A stretch of 35,171 nt of DNA from an uncultured Oscillibacter sp. (GCA_947577075.1 CANPTW010000028.1:1-35171); one strand, 5' to 3'. Numbered from the stretch's first letter, positions 1 through 9,432 are shown. Notes: generated from the letters alone by a model not told the origin. Numbers and translations: made by a program.

Positions 1-38
1 GTCCCCCGTCCCCCGTAAAGCGGTTTTTCTCTTTTGGA

Positions 39-190
39 CCGTGCACGGCCCGTTTGTCTCCGGCCCAAGAGCCGCCGCTGTGCGGCGGTTGGCCTCCGAC
101 ACGCGCCTGCGGGCGCAGTCTCTTTTTGGCGCAACCAAAAAGAGAAAATGGGGGGTGCAATGCACCAGCCATCATCATGGCTGCCATTCC
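39..190. repeat. Row of perfect hairpins upstream of leuS
   Basis: The 278 bases before leuS hold no supportable gene. They contain a chain of short perfect palindromes: CCGTGCACGG (39-48), CCGCCGC/GCGGCGG (72-88), GCGCC/GGCGC (103-116), CTCTTTTTGG/CCAAAAAGAG (120-144), GGTGC/GCACC (154-166) and CAGCCAT/ATGGCTG (166-183). A leuS leader in Firmicutes is often a T-box, but I find no T-box core sequence (GGTGGTACCRCG) here. A weak promoter, TTGGAA (227-232) with CAATAT 17 bases later, could serve leuS. The array may be a palindromic intergenic repeat or a folded leader. Confidence 0.55.
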
Positions 191-278
191 GCCCCGCCCG
201 CAAGGGCGCGTAAAATTCCCTCCGCTTTGGAAAAGCGCCGCAAATATGCCAATATTAGAATATAGAAGGAGATCACAC

Positions 279-2705
279 ATGAAGTACGATTTCACCGCCA
301 TTGAAAAGAAATGGCAGCAAAAGTGGCTGGAGGCCAAGCCCTTCACCGCCGTCAACGGCGACACGAGCCGGGAGAAATTCTTCGGCCTCATCGAGTTCCC
401 CTACCCCTCCGGCCAGGGGCTCCACGTGGGCCACGCCCGGCCCTTTACCGCCATGGACATCATCTGCCGCAAAAAGCGGATGCAGGGCTTCAACGTCCTC
501 TTCCCCATCGGCTATGACGCCTTCGGCCTGCCCACGGAAAACTACGCCGTGAAAAACCACATCCACCCCGCCAAGGTCACCCACGACAACGTGGAGAACT
601 TCCGCAAGCAGCTGCGGATGCTGGGCTACTCCTTCGACTGGGACCGGGAGGTCAACACCACGGATCCGGACTACTACAAGTGGACCCAGTGGATCTTCCT
701 CCAGATGTTCAAGAAGGGCCTGGCCTATAAGGCCTCCATGCCCGTGAACTGGTGCACCAGCTGCAAGATCGTCCTGGCCAACGAGGAAGTGGTGGAGGGC
801 GTCTGTGAGCGCTGCGGCGGCGAGGTCATCCGGAAGGAGAAGAGCCAGTGGATGCTGGCCATCACCAAGTACGCCGACCGGCTCATCGACGATTTGGAGG
901 ACGTGGACTTCATCAATCGGGTCAAGATCCAGCAGCGGAACTGGATCGGCCGGTCCGAGGGTACGGAGGTGGACTTCACCGCCACCAACGGCGACAAGCT
1001 GACGGTCTACACCACCCGGTGCGACACCCTTTTCGGCGTGACCTACATGGTCATCTCCCCGGAGCACCCCTTCCTGGAGCAGTGGAAGGACCAGATCAAG
1101 AACTGGGACGAGGTGGCCGCCTACCAGGCCGAGGCCGCCCGGAAGTCCGACTTCGAGCGGGGCGAGCTGAACAAGGAAAAGACCGGCGTCCGGCTGGACG
1201 GCATCGAGGCGGTGAACCCCGCCACGGGGAAGCACGTCCCCGTGTTTGTCTCCGATTACGTGCTGATGGGCTACGGCACCGGCATCGTCATGGGCGTGCC
1301 CGGCCACGACCAGCGCGACTGGGAGTTTGCCACGAAATTCGGCCTGCCCATCGTGGAGGTGGTCCAGGGCGGAGACATCACGAAAGAAGCCTTCGTCCTG
1401 AAGGACGACACGGGCATCATGGTGAATTCCGGCTTCCTGGACGGGATGACCGTGAAAGAGGCCATCCCCGCCATGAAGGAGCACGTGACCCGTGAGGGCT
1501 ACGGCCGGCCCAAGACCAACTTCAAGCTCCGGGACTGGGTGTTCAGCCGCCAGCGCTACTGGGGGGAGCCCATCCCCCTGGTGAACTGCCCCAAGTGCGG
1601 CTGGGTCCCCCTGCCGGAGTCGGAGCTGCCCCTGCTCCTGCCGGAGGTGGAGAGCTATGAGGTCACGGACACCGGCGAGAGCCCCCTGGCGAAGATGACG
1701 GACTGGGTGAATACCACCTGCCCCCAGTGCGGCGGCCCCGCCCAGCGGGAGACGGACACCATGCCCCAGTGGGCGGGCTCCAGCTGGTACTTCCTGCGGT
1801 ATATGGACCCCCACAACGACAAGGCCCTGGCCTCCAAGGAGGCCCTGGACTACTGGTCCCCCGTGGACTGGTACAACGGCGGCATGGAGCACACCACGCT
1901 GCACCTGCTGTACAGCCGCTTCTGGCACAAGTTCCTCTATGACATCGGCGTGGTGCCCACGAAAGAGCCCTATGCCAAGCGGACCAGCCACGGCATGATC
2001 CTGGGCGAGGGCGGAGAGAAGATGTCCAAGTCCCGGGGCAACGTGGTGAACCCCAACGACATCGTGGCCCAGTACGGCGCGGACACCATGCGGCTCTATA
2101 TCATGTTCGTGGGCGACTTCGAGCAGGCGGCCATCTGGTCCACGGAGGCCGTCAAGGGCTCCAAGCGCTTCTTGGACCGGGTGTGGAACCTGGCGGAGAG
2201 CGCGAAGGACGACCCGAAGCCCTCCCCCGCCAACGAGGCGATTTTGCACCGGACCATCAAAAAGGTCACGGCGGACATCGACAGCCTGAAAATGAACACG
2301 GCCATCGCGGCCATGATGACGGCGGTGAACGAGCTGACGGCCAACGGGGTCACGAAAGGGGACATGAAGCCCTTGCTCCAGATCCTGTGCCCCTTCGCCC
2401 CCCACATCACCGAGGAGCTGTGGGAGAAGTTCGGCTTCGCCGCCGAGACGGGGAAGCTGTGCTGCCAGAGCGACTGGCCCGCCTATGACGAGAGCAAGAC
2501 CGTGGCCTCCACCGTCTCCTTCGCCATCCAGGTCAACGGCAAGCTGAAGGGCACCGTGGCCCTGCCCACGGACAGCGAGGAGGCCGCCGTGGTGGACGCC
2601 GCCCTGGCGGTGGACAAGGTGCAGAAGGCCACCGCCGGGATGAAGCTTGTGAAGACCATCTTCGTGAAAAACCGGCTGGTCAACCTGATTGTAAAGCCGC
2701 AGTAA
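279..2705 (+). CDS. leuS: Leucyl-tRNA synthetase
   Basis: Class Ia aminoacyl-tRNA synthetase, which charges tRNA-Leu with leucine in the cytoplasm. The 808-residue product has the bacterial LeuRS layout: Rossmann catalytic core with HVGH at residues 49-52 (the HIGH signature), a Cys-rich zinc segment (CTSCK...CERCG, about 160-185), the CP1 editing domain in the middle, the KMSKS loop at 581-585, then the anticodon-binding and C-terminal domains. Length matches the usual 800-870. The ATG at 279 is chosen because GAAGGAG lies 8 bases upstream and the protein then starts at the normal [16 protein letters not shown]; the reading frame stays open further upstream but that extension is unlike the family. 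It is transcribed alone and converges on the P-II/DUF1538 pair, separated by a shared hairpin terminator. Confidence 0.98.
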   Translation: MKYDFTAIEKKWQQKWLEAKPFTAVNGDTSREKFFGLIEFPYPSGQGLHVGHARPFTAMDIICRKKRMQGFNVLFPIGYDAFGLPTENYAVKNHIHPAKVTHDNVENFRKQLRMLGYSFDWDREVNTTDPDYYKWTQWIFLQMFKKGLAYKASMPVNWCTSCKIVLANEEVVEGVCERCGGEVIRKEKSQWMLAITKYADRLIDDLEDVDFINRVKIQQRNWIGRSEGTEVDFTATNGDKLTVYTTRCDTLFGVTYMVISPEHPFLEQWKDQIKNWDEVAAYQAEAARKSDFERGELNKEKTGVRLDGIEAVNPATGKHVPVFVSDYVLMGYGTGIVMGVPGHDQRDWEFATKFGLPIVEVVQGGDITKEAFVLKDDTGIMVNSGFLDGMTVKEAIPAMKEHVTREGYGRPKTNFKLRDWVFSRQRYWGEPIPLVNCPKCGWVPLPESELPLLLPEVESYEVTDTGESPLAKMTDWVNTTCPQCGGPAQRETDTMPQWAGSSWYFLRYMDPHNDKALASKEALDYWSPVDWYNGGMEHTTLHLLYSRFWHKFLYDIGVVPTKEPYAKRTSHGMILGEGGEKMSKSRGNVVNPNDIVAQYGADTMRLYIMFVGDFEQAAIWSTEAVKGSKRFLDRVWNLAESAKDDPKPSPANEAILHRTIKKVTADIDSLKMNTAIAAMMTAVNELTANGVTKGDMKPLLQILCPFAPHITEELWEKFGFAAETGKLCCQSDWPAYDESKTVASTVSFAIQVNGKLKGTVALPTDSEEAAVVDAALAVDKVQKATAGMKLVKTIFVKNRLVNLIVKPQ

Positions 2706-2741
2706 CCCGGCGGGGAACGCCGCGCTCCCCGGGATTGAAAA

Positions 2742-2773
2742 GGAGAGGAACCCTGTTCGGGTTCCTCTCCTTC
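2742..2773. terminator. Bidirectional intrinsic terminator between leuS and the P-II gene
   Basis: A 12-bp perfect stem, GGAGAGGAACCC (2742-2753) with GGGTTCCTCTCC (2759-2770), and a 5-base loop. The T-run is better on the minus strand (TTTT just after the stem), but the stem lies in the gap between convergent genes and probably serves both. Confidence 0.8.
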
Positions 2774-2831
2774 CGCCGGGCGGGCCTTCCCCGGTTTCCG
2801 CCCCGGGGGCTTTTTCCGCGGGGCCGGTTTC

Positions 2832-3506
2832 TCAGGGCGCCCCGTCCTCCTCCAGCTTCCGCAGGCCCGCCAGATCCGTCACGGGCATGGAAAACACCAC
2901 GGACTGGGCCTTGGTCTGCATGCCCGCCTGGGCCATGACCGCCTTCATGATGGGCTTGCGGTCCTCCGCCCGGGTGAGGATGAACACCATCTCCTTTTCC
3001 GCCGCCAGGGACACGCCGAAGAACTTCTTCGCCAGCTTCGTCCCCGTGCCCTTGGCGTGGATGGTGGTGCCCCCGGCGGCCCCGGCGGCGCGGGCGGCGT
3101 CCATCACCTGGTCCGTGCAGCCCCGGTTTGTGATGACCACGATCAGCTCGTGGGTAATTTCCTTTTCCATAGCGTCCTCCTCCGCCTGCCCCTGCAGCAG
3201 GTAATCCCTGGCCCTGGCGCCGCCGATGCTGGAAATGGGCACCGCCATCAGGATGCCGCGGCCCGGCACGTCCAGCCAGAGCTCCCGCTCCGCCTTCCGC
3301 ACCAGGCGGGAGGACCGGGGGGCCGCCAGCATCAGCACGGCCTTTTCCGTCGCTTCCAGCCCCAGGCAGTCCAGCACCTCGGTGGCGGCGGTGCCCCGGC
3401 CCAGGGCCGACAGCACCAGGGACGCCCCCTGGCCCTGAAACCAGGCGGCAAACTCCCCGCCCCGGCTGCGGTCCGTAATGGTGATGATGAGAACGGCTCC
3501 AGCCAT
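2832..3506 (-). CDS. Tandem P-II-like regulatory protein paired with DUF1538
   Basis: A 224-residue cytoplasmic protein that looks like two fused P-II/GlnK-fold halves. The C-terminal half (about 115-215) is the clearer one: HELIVVITNRGCTDQVMDAA opens a P-II-like beta-alpha-beta, followed by a Gly/Thr-rich loop (TTIHAKGTGTK), a KEMVFILT strand and a VFSMPV strand. The N-terminal half (VLIITITD...VLMLAAP...ILMAVPI) has the same strand order but is more diverged. P-II proteins sense nucleotides and small metabolites and gate transporters or enzymes; here the obvious partner is the membrane protein encoded 42 bases upstream in the same operon. The ATG at 3506 is preferred over an upstream TTG because AGAGGAGG sits just before it. 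The effector is not predictable from the sequence. Confidence 0.8.
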   Translation of the reverse strand: MAGAVLIITITDRSRGGEFAAWFQGQGASLVLSALGRGTAATEVLDCLGLEATEKAVLMLAAPRSSRLVRKAERELWLDVPGRGILMAVPISSIGGARARDYLLQGQAEEDAMEKEITHELIVVITNRGCTDQVMDAARAAGAAGGTTIHAKGTGTKLAKKFFGVSLAAEKEMVFILTRAEDRKPIMKAVMAQAGMQTKAQSVVFSMPVTDLAGLRKLEEDGAP

Positions 3507-3548
3507 AGGAGGGCCTCCTCTCTCAAGCAAATCGCAAATCGCGGATGA

Positions 3549-5084
3549 TTACAGGTCGATGATCTCCTCTTCCTCCGCCTCTCCGGCGGCGGCCTGCTTC
3601 AGCTTCCGCCGGTAGGCCAGGCCCAGGAGCTGGATGGTCAGAAGCGGCGTCATGGCCACCATGGCCACCACGCCGAAGGCGTCGGTGACGATGCTGCCCC
3701 CCAGGGCCTCGCAGGCCCCCATGGCAAAGGGCAGAAGGAAGGTGGCCGTCATGGGCCCGGAGGCCACGCCGCCGGAGTCAAAGGCGATGGAGGTAAAAAT
3801 CTTCGGCACGCAGAAGGACAGGGCCAGGGCCGCGAGGTAGCCGGGCACCAGGAAGGCGAAGATGGAAATCCCCGTCAGCACCCGGACCATGGACAGGCCA
3901 ATGGACACGGCCACGCCCAGGGACAGGCTGGTGCTCATGGCGCTGCCGGGAATGGCCCCGGAGGTGATCTCCTCCACCTGCCGGTTCAGCACGTGGACCG
4001 CCGGCTCCGCCTGCACAATGAACCAGCCCATCAGCATGCCGATGGGCACCAGCACCCAGCGGAAGGGCAGGGCGGCGATCTGCCGGCCCAGATAGGTCCC
4101 CGCCGGGAGGAAGCCCACGTTGACCCCCGTGAGGAACACGGCCAGGCCGATATAAGTATACAAAAGACCCACCAGGATTTTCAAGACTTTTTTTCGCTTT
4201 AATCCCAGAGCGGCTATTTGAAACACGGCGAAAAAGGCGGCGATGGGGAAGAGGCTCTTCAAGACCTCCCAGGCGTACTTCGGGAAGGCGGAGAGGAACA
4301 GGCCGCCCAGCTCCCGGCTGTCCGCCGCCTGGGGCATGGGGGCGGGCACGTAGGCCCCGGAGGCCGGGTACTTCAGCGCCAGCAGCAGCACGGCCAGAAT
4401 CGGCCCCACCGAGCACAGGGCCACCAGGCCGAAGCTGTCCTGGGCGGCGTTTTCGTCGCTGCGGATGGAGGACACGCCCAGGCCCAGGGCCATGATGAAG
4501 GGGACGGTCATGGGCCCGGTGGTAACGCCGCCGGAGTCGAAGGCCACGGCCAGGAAGTCCCGGGGGGCGAAGAAGGCCGCCAGAAGGAACACGGCGGCAT
4601 AGGACCCGACCAGCAGCCACTGGAGGGGAACCTGGAAGAGGATGCGCAGCAGCGCCACCACCAGGAACGCCCCCACGCCCACCGCCACGGCGGCCACCAG
4701 CACCATGTTGGGAATGCCGGGCACCTGGCCGGCCAGAACCTGAAGATCCGGCTCGGAGACGGTGACCACCACGCCGATCAGGAAGCTGACCGACACCACG
4801 ACCCAGAGCTTCCGGGACCTGGCCATGTGGGACCCGGCCTGTTCGCCGATGGGGGTCATGGCGGCCTCGGCGCCCAGGGTGAAAAAGCCCATGCCCACAA
4901 TGAGGAGGACGGCCCCCGTCAGAAAGGCCAGGAGAATGTCCACCGGCAGGGGGGAGATGGTCACGCACAGCGCCAGGACAATGGCGGTGATGGGCAGAAC
5001 GGAGGCCAGCGCCTCCCGGACCTTTTCCCCGAGAACGGTTTTGGTGCGCCCCATCTGGTCGCGCCAGCGGCTGAAGACGCCCAC
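3549..5084 (-). CDS. DUF1538 family multi-pass membrane protein
   Basis: An integral membrane protein of 511 residues with about twelve hydrophobic segments, made of two homologous halves. Each half carries the same signature: AFDSGGVTTGPMTVPFIMAL in the first and AFDSGGVASGPMTATFLLPF in the second, each followed by a polar stretch (SFGLVALCSVGPI; AFGVVAMVAMTPL). This internal duplication and the conserved Gly/Pro-rich loops in the membrane suggest a transporter, but the family is still a domain of unknown function and no substrate is assigned. The C-terminus is acidic (EAEEEEIIDL). The start is the GTG at 5084, directly after a GGAGGGGGG ribosome site. It is the first gene of a two-gene operon with a tandem P-II-like protein, which suggests P-II-type gating of transport. 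Confidence 0.85.
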   Translation of the reverse strand: MGVFSRWRDQMGRTKTVLGEKVREALASVLPITAIVLALCVTISPLPVDILLAFLTGAVLLIVGMGFFTLGAEAAMTPIGEQAGSHMARSRKLWVVVSVSFLIGVVVTVSEPDLQVLAGQVPGIPNMVLVAAVAVGVGAFLVVALLRILFQVPLQWLLVGSYAAVFLLAAFFAPRDFLAVAFDSGGVTTGPMTVPFIMALGLGVSSIRSDENAAQDSFGLVALCSVGPILAVLLLALKYPASGAYVPAPMPQAADSRELGGLFLSAFPKYAWEVLKSLFPIAAFFAVFQIAALGLKRKKVLKILVGLLYTYIGLAVFLTGVNVGFLPAGTYLGRQIAALPFRWVLVPIGMLMGWFIVQAEPAVHVLNRQVEEITSGAIPGSAMSTSLSLGVAVSIGLSMVRVLTGISIFAFLVPGYLAALALSFCVPKIFTSIAFDSGGVASGPMTATFLLPFAMGACEALGGSIVTDAFGVVAMVAMTPLLTIQLLGLAYRRKLKQAAAGEAEEEEIIDL

Positions 5085-5117
5085 GCGTTCACCCCCCTCC
5101 AAAATATCGCATGGTTT

Positions 5118-5147
5118 ATATTAGCATATTCGCGGCGCCTTTTTCAA
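5118..5147 (-). promoter_or_regulatory. Sigma-A-type promoter of the DUF1538/P-II operon
   Basis: On the minus strand, TTGAAA (5147-5142) and TAATAT (5123-5118) are separated by 18 bases, 34 bases ahead of the GTG start. Both boxes are close to consensus. Confidence 0.6.
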
Positions 5148-5264
5148 GGAAACCGGCGGTTCTTTACAAGAACTTTACACTTTGGGCGCCGGAACCGGCC
5201 CCCTCCGGCCCGGAGGCGCGCCCCGCCCCTCCGGACCCGCCGCCGGGGGCGCCCGCCAAAACCG

Positions 5265-5293
5265 TTGCAATCCTTTGGGTTTTCCTGTAAAAT
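5265..5293 (+). promoter_or_regulatory. Sigma-A-type promoter of the DUF4317 gene
   Basis: TTGCAA (5265-5270), a 17-base spacer and TAAAAT (5288-5293), about 50 bases before the DUF4317 start. It is divergent from the DUF1538 promoter. Confidence 0.7.
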
Positions 5294-5344
5294 AAGCCCA
5301 AGAAAAATCTCCGGCGGCGGCTGCCGCCGAAAAGCGAGGTAACC

Positions 5345-6505
5345 ATGAATCAAAAAGAGCTCAGCGAGCTGCGCCGCCGCTTCCGCCCGGAAAAGAGCGC
5401 CGTCAGCCGGGTATACGGCTGTTATGTCAACGGTTCCAGCCGGGAGATCATCTCCTATCTGGACGAGTCCCTGGGGAACATGCCCCAGGAGGAGGCCGAG
5501 AAGTACCTCAGCCTTCTAAAAAAGGTTCTCTCCGGCGGCTTGGGCCGGAACCTCATCGACGTGGTGTTTTCCACCCGGCAGGTGGCCGACAGCGACGAGC
5601 ACCGCCTCCTCTCCGCCCTCCGGGAGTCCCAGCTCCGGGACGGCGAGATCCGGGAGACTTTTTACCGCACCGTCATCGATTCCCTGGACATGGAGGGCGG
5701 GAACTACCTCGTCCTCCTGGCCCACGACGCCTATGACGTTCCCCGCCGGGGCCGGGACGGCGAGGCCGACCCCGACGGCTCCGACGAGGTCTTCTCCTAC
5801 ATCCTATGCGCGGTCTGCCCGGTGAAAAACTGCAAAATGGAACTGGGCTACTTCCCCGGGGAGAACGAGTTCCACAGCTGCGCCGCCGGGCAGGTCGTCT
5901 CCGCCCCGGAGCTGGGCTTCCTCTTCCCCGCCTTCGACGACCGGGCCGCCAACATCTACAACGCGCTCTTTTACGCCCGGAAGGCCGACGCCCTTCACCA
6001 CGAGTTCCTGGACGCCGTCTTCCGCACCGAGCCCCCCATGTCCGCCGCCGAGCAGAGGGAGGCCTTTCAGTCCGCCCTCTCCGGCGCGCTGGAGGAGGCG
6101 TGCAGCCTGGAGGTGGTCCAGGCCGTTCACGGGCGGCTGCTGGAGAAGATCGAGGCGAACCGCCAGGACAAGGAGGCGGAGCCCCTGGCCCTGTCCGCCG
6201 GGGAGATCGGCGGCATCCTCCGGGACTGCGGCGTGCCGGAGGAGCGGGCCGCGGCCTTCCGGGAGCAGTGCGGGCGGGCCTTCGGCGGGGCCGTGCTGAA
6301 CCCGGAAAACCTCATCGATGCGAAGCGCTTCGACGTGAAGACGGAGCAGGCCACCATCTCCATCGATCCGGCTTACAGCTATCTGGTGGAAACCCGGATC
6401 ATCGACGGGCGGAAGTACCTGCTCATCCCCGCCGGGGAGGGCGTGGAGGTCAACGGGCTGAGCGTGGAGCTGGAGAAGCCCCCGGCGGAGCAGGAGCCTT
6501 CGTAA
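5345..6505 (+). CDS. DUF4317 family protein
   Basis: A soluble protein of 386 residues recognised as the Clostridia family DUF4317 from its start, MNQKELSELRRRFRPEKSAV then SRVYGCYVN, and its overall length. No signal peptide or membrane segment is seen. The region around residues 150-165 (SYILCAVCPVKNC) and a cysteine near residue 178 are of unknown meaning. The C-terminal part (about 330-375) reads as a beta-rich domain (ISIDPAYSYLVETRIIDGRKYLLIPAGEGVEVNG). Function is not established for this family. The gene has its own promoter, a start with AGCGAGGTAACC before ATG (a poor but normally placed ribosome site), and its own terminator, so it is probably monocistronic. Family call is firm; role unknown. 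Confidence 0.85.
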   Translation: MNQKELSELRRRFRPEKSAVSRVYGCYVNGSSREIISYLDESLGNMPQEEAEKYLSLLKKVLSGGLGRNLIDVVFSTRQVADSDEHRLLSALRESQLRDGEIRETFYRTVIDSLDMEGGNYLVLLAHDAYDVPRRGRDGEADPDGSDEVFSYILCAVCPVKNCKMELGYFPGENEFHSCAAGQVVSAPELGFLFPAFDDRAANIYNALFYARKADALHHEFLDAVFRTEPPMSAAEQREAFQSALSGALEEACSLEVVQAVHGRLLEKIEANRQDKEAEPLALSAGEIGGILRDCGVPEERAAAFREQCGRAFGGAVLNPENLIDAKRFDVKTEQATISIDPAYSYLVETRIIDGRKYLLIPAGEGVEVNGLSVELEKPPAEQEPS

Positions 6506-6509
6506 AAAG

Positions 6510-6540
6510 CGGCGGGACCCGGATGGGTCCCGCCGTTTTA
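6510..6540. terminator. Bidirectional intrinsic terminator after DUF4317
   Basis: Stem CGGCGGGACCC/GGGTCCCGCCG (6510-6520 with 6525-6535), loop GGAT, then TTTT on the plus strand; the minus strand also has a T-run (CTTTTTAC), matching the convergent gene that ends at 6574. Confidence 0.88.
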
Positions 6541-6573
6541 TCCGACGCCTGCCGGCGGCCCCGGGGAAGGGGC

Positions 6574-7284
6574 TTACGCCTGCACGTCAAGCTCCCCGCC
6601 GGGGGAGGGCTCCGCCGCGGCGGCGCTTCCCGCCGCGTACTGCCGGGCCACGGCCTCCGCCGTGGGCTGGAGGGAGGCGGTGAGGTCCTGGGCCTGCTTC
6701 TGCAGCTCCATGCGGGTGGCGGCCAGCTGGGACTGCATCCGGTTGTCGATCTCCGCCTCCCGGATATAGCCGGACTCCCGGATCTGCCGCATGGCCTGCT
6801 TCCGGAGGAGCTCCTGCTTCTGGCGGCGGGCCTCCCGGGTCTTTTTCTCCTGGGCCAGCTTGGCCTGGCGGGCCTTGGCGGCCTTTTCCCGGTCCAGCTC
6901 CCGGCTCTTCTTTCCCGCCCGGGTGACGGCCTTTTGGAGCTGGTTGATGGCGGCCTGGATGCGCTTGGCGTTGTCCGGGTCCGTCCGCTTGGCGGCCTTC
7001 AGCCGGGCGATCTGCCGCCGGGCGAAGCCCGCGGCGGCGGCGGCCTCCGCGGGGCGCCTGGCCCGGGCCAGGCGGGCATAGGCCTCAATGGGGGCGTCGC
7101 CATAGCGGGGCTTGGGCTTGATGGCGTTGAATTTCTCCCGGGTGGCCTCGGCCTTCTCCTTGGCGTCCCGCATCAGCTCGTAGAGGTCGGGGCCGCTGTC
7201 CTGCTGCTCGGCGGCCTGGGCATAGGTCCGCCGGGCCTGCCAGGCGGACCCCGCCGCCGCGCCGTTTACCTGCATATCGGCCAT
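6574..7284 (-). CDS. Coiled-coil protein of unknown function
   Basis: A soluble, highly charged protein of 236 residues. Residues about 70-200 are Lys/Arg/Glu/Ala-rich and almost wholly helical, with long heptad-like stretches (RIQAAINQLQKAVTRAGKKS; REKAAKARQAKLAQEKKTRE), so a coiled coil or helical hairpin is likely. A conserved-looking core is AIEAYARLARARRPAEAAAA followed by ARRQIARLKAAKRTDP. The N-terminus and C-terminus are low complexity. I recognise the general type from Oscillospiraceae and Lachnospiraceae genomes but no named family or function. The start is the ATG at 7284 with AAAGGGGGG just upstream; an in-frame ATG further up lacks a good ribosome site. TATAAT on the minus strand near 7312-7317 may be its -10 box. 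Confidence 0.75.
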   Translation of the reverse strand: MADMQVNGAAAGSAWQARRTYAQAAEQQDSGPDLYELMRDAKEKAEATREKFNAIKPKPRYGDAPIEAYARLARARRPAEAAAAAGFARRQIARLKAAKRTDPDNAKRIQAAINQLQKAVTRAGKKSRELDREKAAKARQAKLAQEKKTREARRQKQELLRKQAMRQIRESGYIREAEIDNRMQSQLAATRMELQKQAQDLTASLQPTAEAVARQYAAGSAAAAEPSPGGELDVQA

Positions 7285-7349
7285 GCCGTTCCCCCCTTTC
7301 CGCGCCGCATACATTATAATTAGTATATCGGCAAAACGCCGAAAAAGTG

Positions 7350-7381
7350 AAGGGGCCGCCGGAAATTTTTGGCGGCCCCTT
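7350..7381. other. Hairpin in the divergent gap before the FHA-SEDS gene
   Basis: Perfect 11-bp stem AAGGGGCCGCC/GGCGGCCCCTT around a GGAAATTTTT loop. It lies between two divergently read genes, so it should not terminate either unless it limits antisense reading. The rest of the 7285-7554 gap shows no gene and no unambiguous promoter for the plus-strand gene. Confidence 0.5.
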
Positions 7382-7554
7382 TGCCGGCTCCTCTGCCTGT
7401 CCCGATTTCCGGTAGATTTTTTTGCAAAAGCGTGCTATGCTATTGGAATACGGCGGGGCGTCCCCCGCCGCCGAAGGGGTTTCTTTGGCGGCTCCACTGC
7501 CCCGGGAACCCGCGCTTTTTGGATAAACGTCATCTTCCGGAGAGGAGGCCCCTC

Positions 7555-9270
7555 ATGAATCTGACCGAGCTCCTGGCGGCCTATCCCGCCGCTGGGCTTT
7601 TCTATACGTCCTTCGTCCGCTTTCTCTTCCCCCTTCTGGCGGGGGCCATCCTCTACCGGGCCGTCCGGTCCCTCCTCCGCCTCCCCCACACGCCGGAGAC
7701 TTGGGGCCAGCTGAGTCTGCCCGGCGGGGGCTCCGTCCCCCTGACCCACTGGGAAAACATTCTGGGCCGGGGGAAGAGCGCCGACGTGCGGCTGAACTAC
7801 CCCAGCGTCTCCCGCCAGCACGCCGCCCTCTGCCGGAACGGGGACGGGCAGTGGACGCTGTACGACCTGGATTCCAAGGGGGGCGTCCTCCTGAACGGAG
7901 AGCCGGTGGAGGGCTCCGCCCCCGTCCGCCTGGGGGACGCCATCGAGCTGGGGGGCGTGCCCCTCCTCTTCCTGCCCCAGACCGTGGCCGAGCAGGAGGA
8001 GCAGGGAAAGCTGCGCCGGGCGGAGCGCCCCGCGGCCATGTGGCCCTCCTTCCTCTGGCTGACGGTGTTCCAGCTTCTGGCCTGCACCCAGTTGATGGTC
8101 GCCGCCGGGGGCGACGCGCATCCCGCCGTCCCCCTGTCCTTCCTGGGCCTGACGGCGGTGATGTGGCTTTACGCCGCCGTCCTCCGACTCTTCCGCTGCG
8201 TGGGCTTCGAGATGGAGACGATTGCCTTCTTCCTCTCCACGCTGTCCCTGGCGGTCACCGCCTCCAGCGCGCCGGGGAGCCTTTATAAACAGCTCCTGGC
8301 CGTCGTTTTGGGGCTGCTGCTCTTTTTGACCCTGGGCCTCTTCCTCCGGGACCTGGACCGGGTCCAGCGCAACCGCTGGGTCATGGCCGGGGCCTCCATC
8401 GCGCTGCTGGCCGTCACGCTGCTGCTGGGCCGGGCCAAGTACGGCGCGGTGAACTGGATCTCCCTGGGGCCCCTCAGCTTCCAGCCCTCGGAGATCGCCA
8501 AGATCTGCTATATCTTCGCCGGGTCCGCCACGCTGGAGCGGCTCTTCCGCCGGCGGAACCTGACGCTGTTCATCGTGCTGACCGGCGTGTGCATCGGCCT
8601 GCTGGGGCTGATGAGCGATTTCGGCACGGCGGCCATCTTCTTCGTGACCTTCCTGGTGCTGGCCTACCTCCGCTCCGGGGACTTCGCCACGCTGTCCCTG
8701 ATCTGCGGCGGGGCGGTGTTCGGGGCGGGCATCATCGTGAAATTCAAGCCCTACATCCTCAGCCGCTTCGCCTCCTGGGGCCACGCCTGGGAGGACGCCT
8801 CCGGCCGGGGCTACCAGCAGACCCGGACCATGTCCGCCGCGGCCTCCGGGGGCCTGTTCGGCATGGGGGGCGGCGAGGGCTGGCTCCACCGGGTCCCGGC
8901 GGCGGACACCGACCTGGTCTTCGGCATGCTCTGCGAGGAGTGGGGGCTGCTGATCGCCCTGTTCGCGGCGGCCTCCATCGGGGCCCTGGCCTTTTTCGCC
9001 GTCCGGGCCTGCCGGGTGGGGCGGAGCAGCTTTTACTGCCTGGCGGCCTGCTCCGCGGGGTCGCTGCTGGTGTTCCAAACCTGCCTGAACGTGTTCGGCT
9101 CGGTGGATCTGCTGCCCCTCACCGGCGTGACCTTCCCCTTCGTCTCCAACGGCGGGTCCGCCATGATGTCCGCCTGGGGCCTGCTGGCCTTTTTGAAGGC
9201 GACGGACACGCGGGAGAATGCGAGCTTCGCCATTTGGCGCCAAAAACTGCGCTCCGCTCCGCCCGGCTGA
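7555..9270 (+). CDS. FHA-domain-fused SEDS glycan polymerase (RodA/FtsW/SpoVE family)
   Basis: A 571-residue membrane protein. One N-terminal membrane segment (about 14-40) is followed by a cytoplasmic FHA phosphothreonine-binding domain (about 55-140) with the expected GR (71-72), PSVSRQHA and LLNGEPV features. About ten further membrane segments form a SEDS peptidoglycan glycosyltransferase: ISLGPLSFQPSEIAK is the SEDS signature, and the periplasmic loop RGYQQTRTMSAAASGG then PAADTDLVFGMLCEEWG carries the conserved Asp of the PEAHTD-type motif. SEDS enzymes polymerise lipid II with a class B PBP, and the next gene encodes one. The FHA domain implies control by a Ser/Thr kinase, as for the separate FHA proteins of actinobacterial rodA-pbpA loci, but no kinase is in this window. 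ATG at 7555 follows AGAGGAGG. Confidence 0.92.
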   Translation: MNLTELLAAYPAAGLFYTSFVRFLFPLLAGAILYRAVRSLLRLPHTPETWGQLSLPGGGSVPLTHWENILGRGKSADVRLNYPSVSRQHAALCRNGDGQWTLYDLDSKGGVLLNGEPVEGSAPVRLGDAIELGGVPLLFLPQTVAEQEEQGKLRRAERPAAMWPSFLWLTVFQLLACTQLMVAAGGDAHPAVPLSFLGLTAVMWLYAAVLRLFRCVGFEMETIAFFLSTLSLAVTASSAPGSLYKQLLAVVLGLLLFLTLGLFLRDLDRVQRNRWVMAGASIALLAVTLLLGRAKYGAVNWISLGPLSFQPSEIAKICYIFAGSATLERLFRRRNLTLFIVLTGVCIGLLGLMSDFGTAAIFFVTFLVLAYLRSGDFATLSLICGGAVFGAGIIVKFKPYILSRFASWGHAWEDASGRGYQQTRTMSAAASGGLFGMGGGEGWLHRVPAADTDLVFGMLCEEWGLLIALFAAASIGALAFFAVRACRVGRSSFYCLAACSAGSLLVFQTCLNVFGSVDLLPLTGVTFPFVSNGGSAMMSAWGLLAFLKATDTRENASFAIWRQKLRSAPPG

Positions 9271-9432
9271 GGCCGGGCATCCGCTCCGGTTCCCCCGCCG
9301 CTTTCAAGGGGGAGTGGGCTCCATCTTCGGCCGGGCGCTTGGCCTTTGAAACGCGCCTGCGGGGGCGGCCTTGAGCGGCCCCATCCCCTGGGGGGACGGG
9401 CGGGGGGGAAGACGGGAAGGGAGGATACGTTC

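Noticed and set aside
1..278. T-box riboswitch for leuS
   Set aside because: No GGTGGTACCRCG core and no specifier-loop context; only hairpins are seen.
273..2405. A 710-codon minus-strand frame opposite leuS
   Set aside because: It is antisense to an unmistakable LeuRS; the translation is His/Gly/Val-rich with no family features.
7435..9243. A 602-codon minus-strand frame opposite the FHA-SEDS gene
   Set aside because: Gln/Gly/Arg-rich shadow of a high-GC gene, no start signal.
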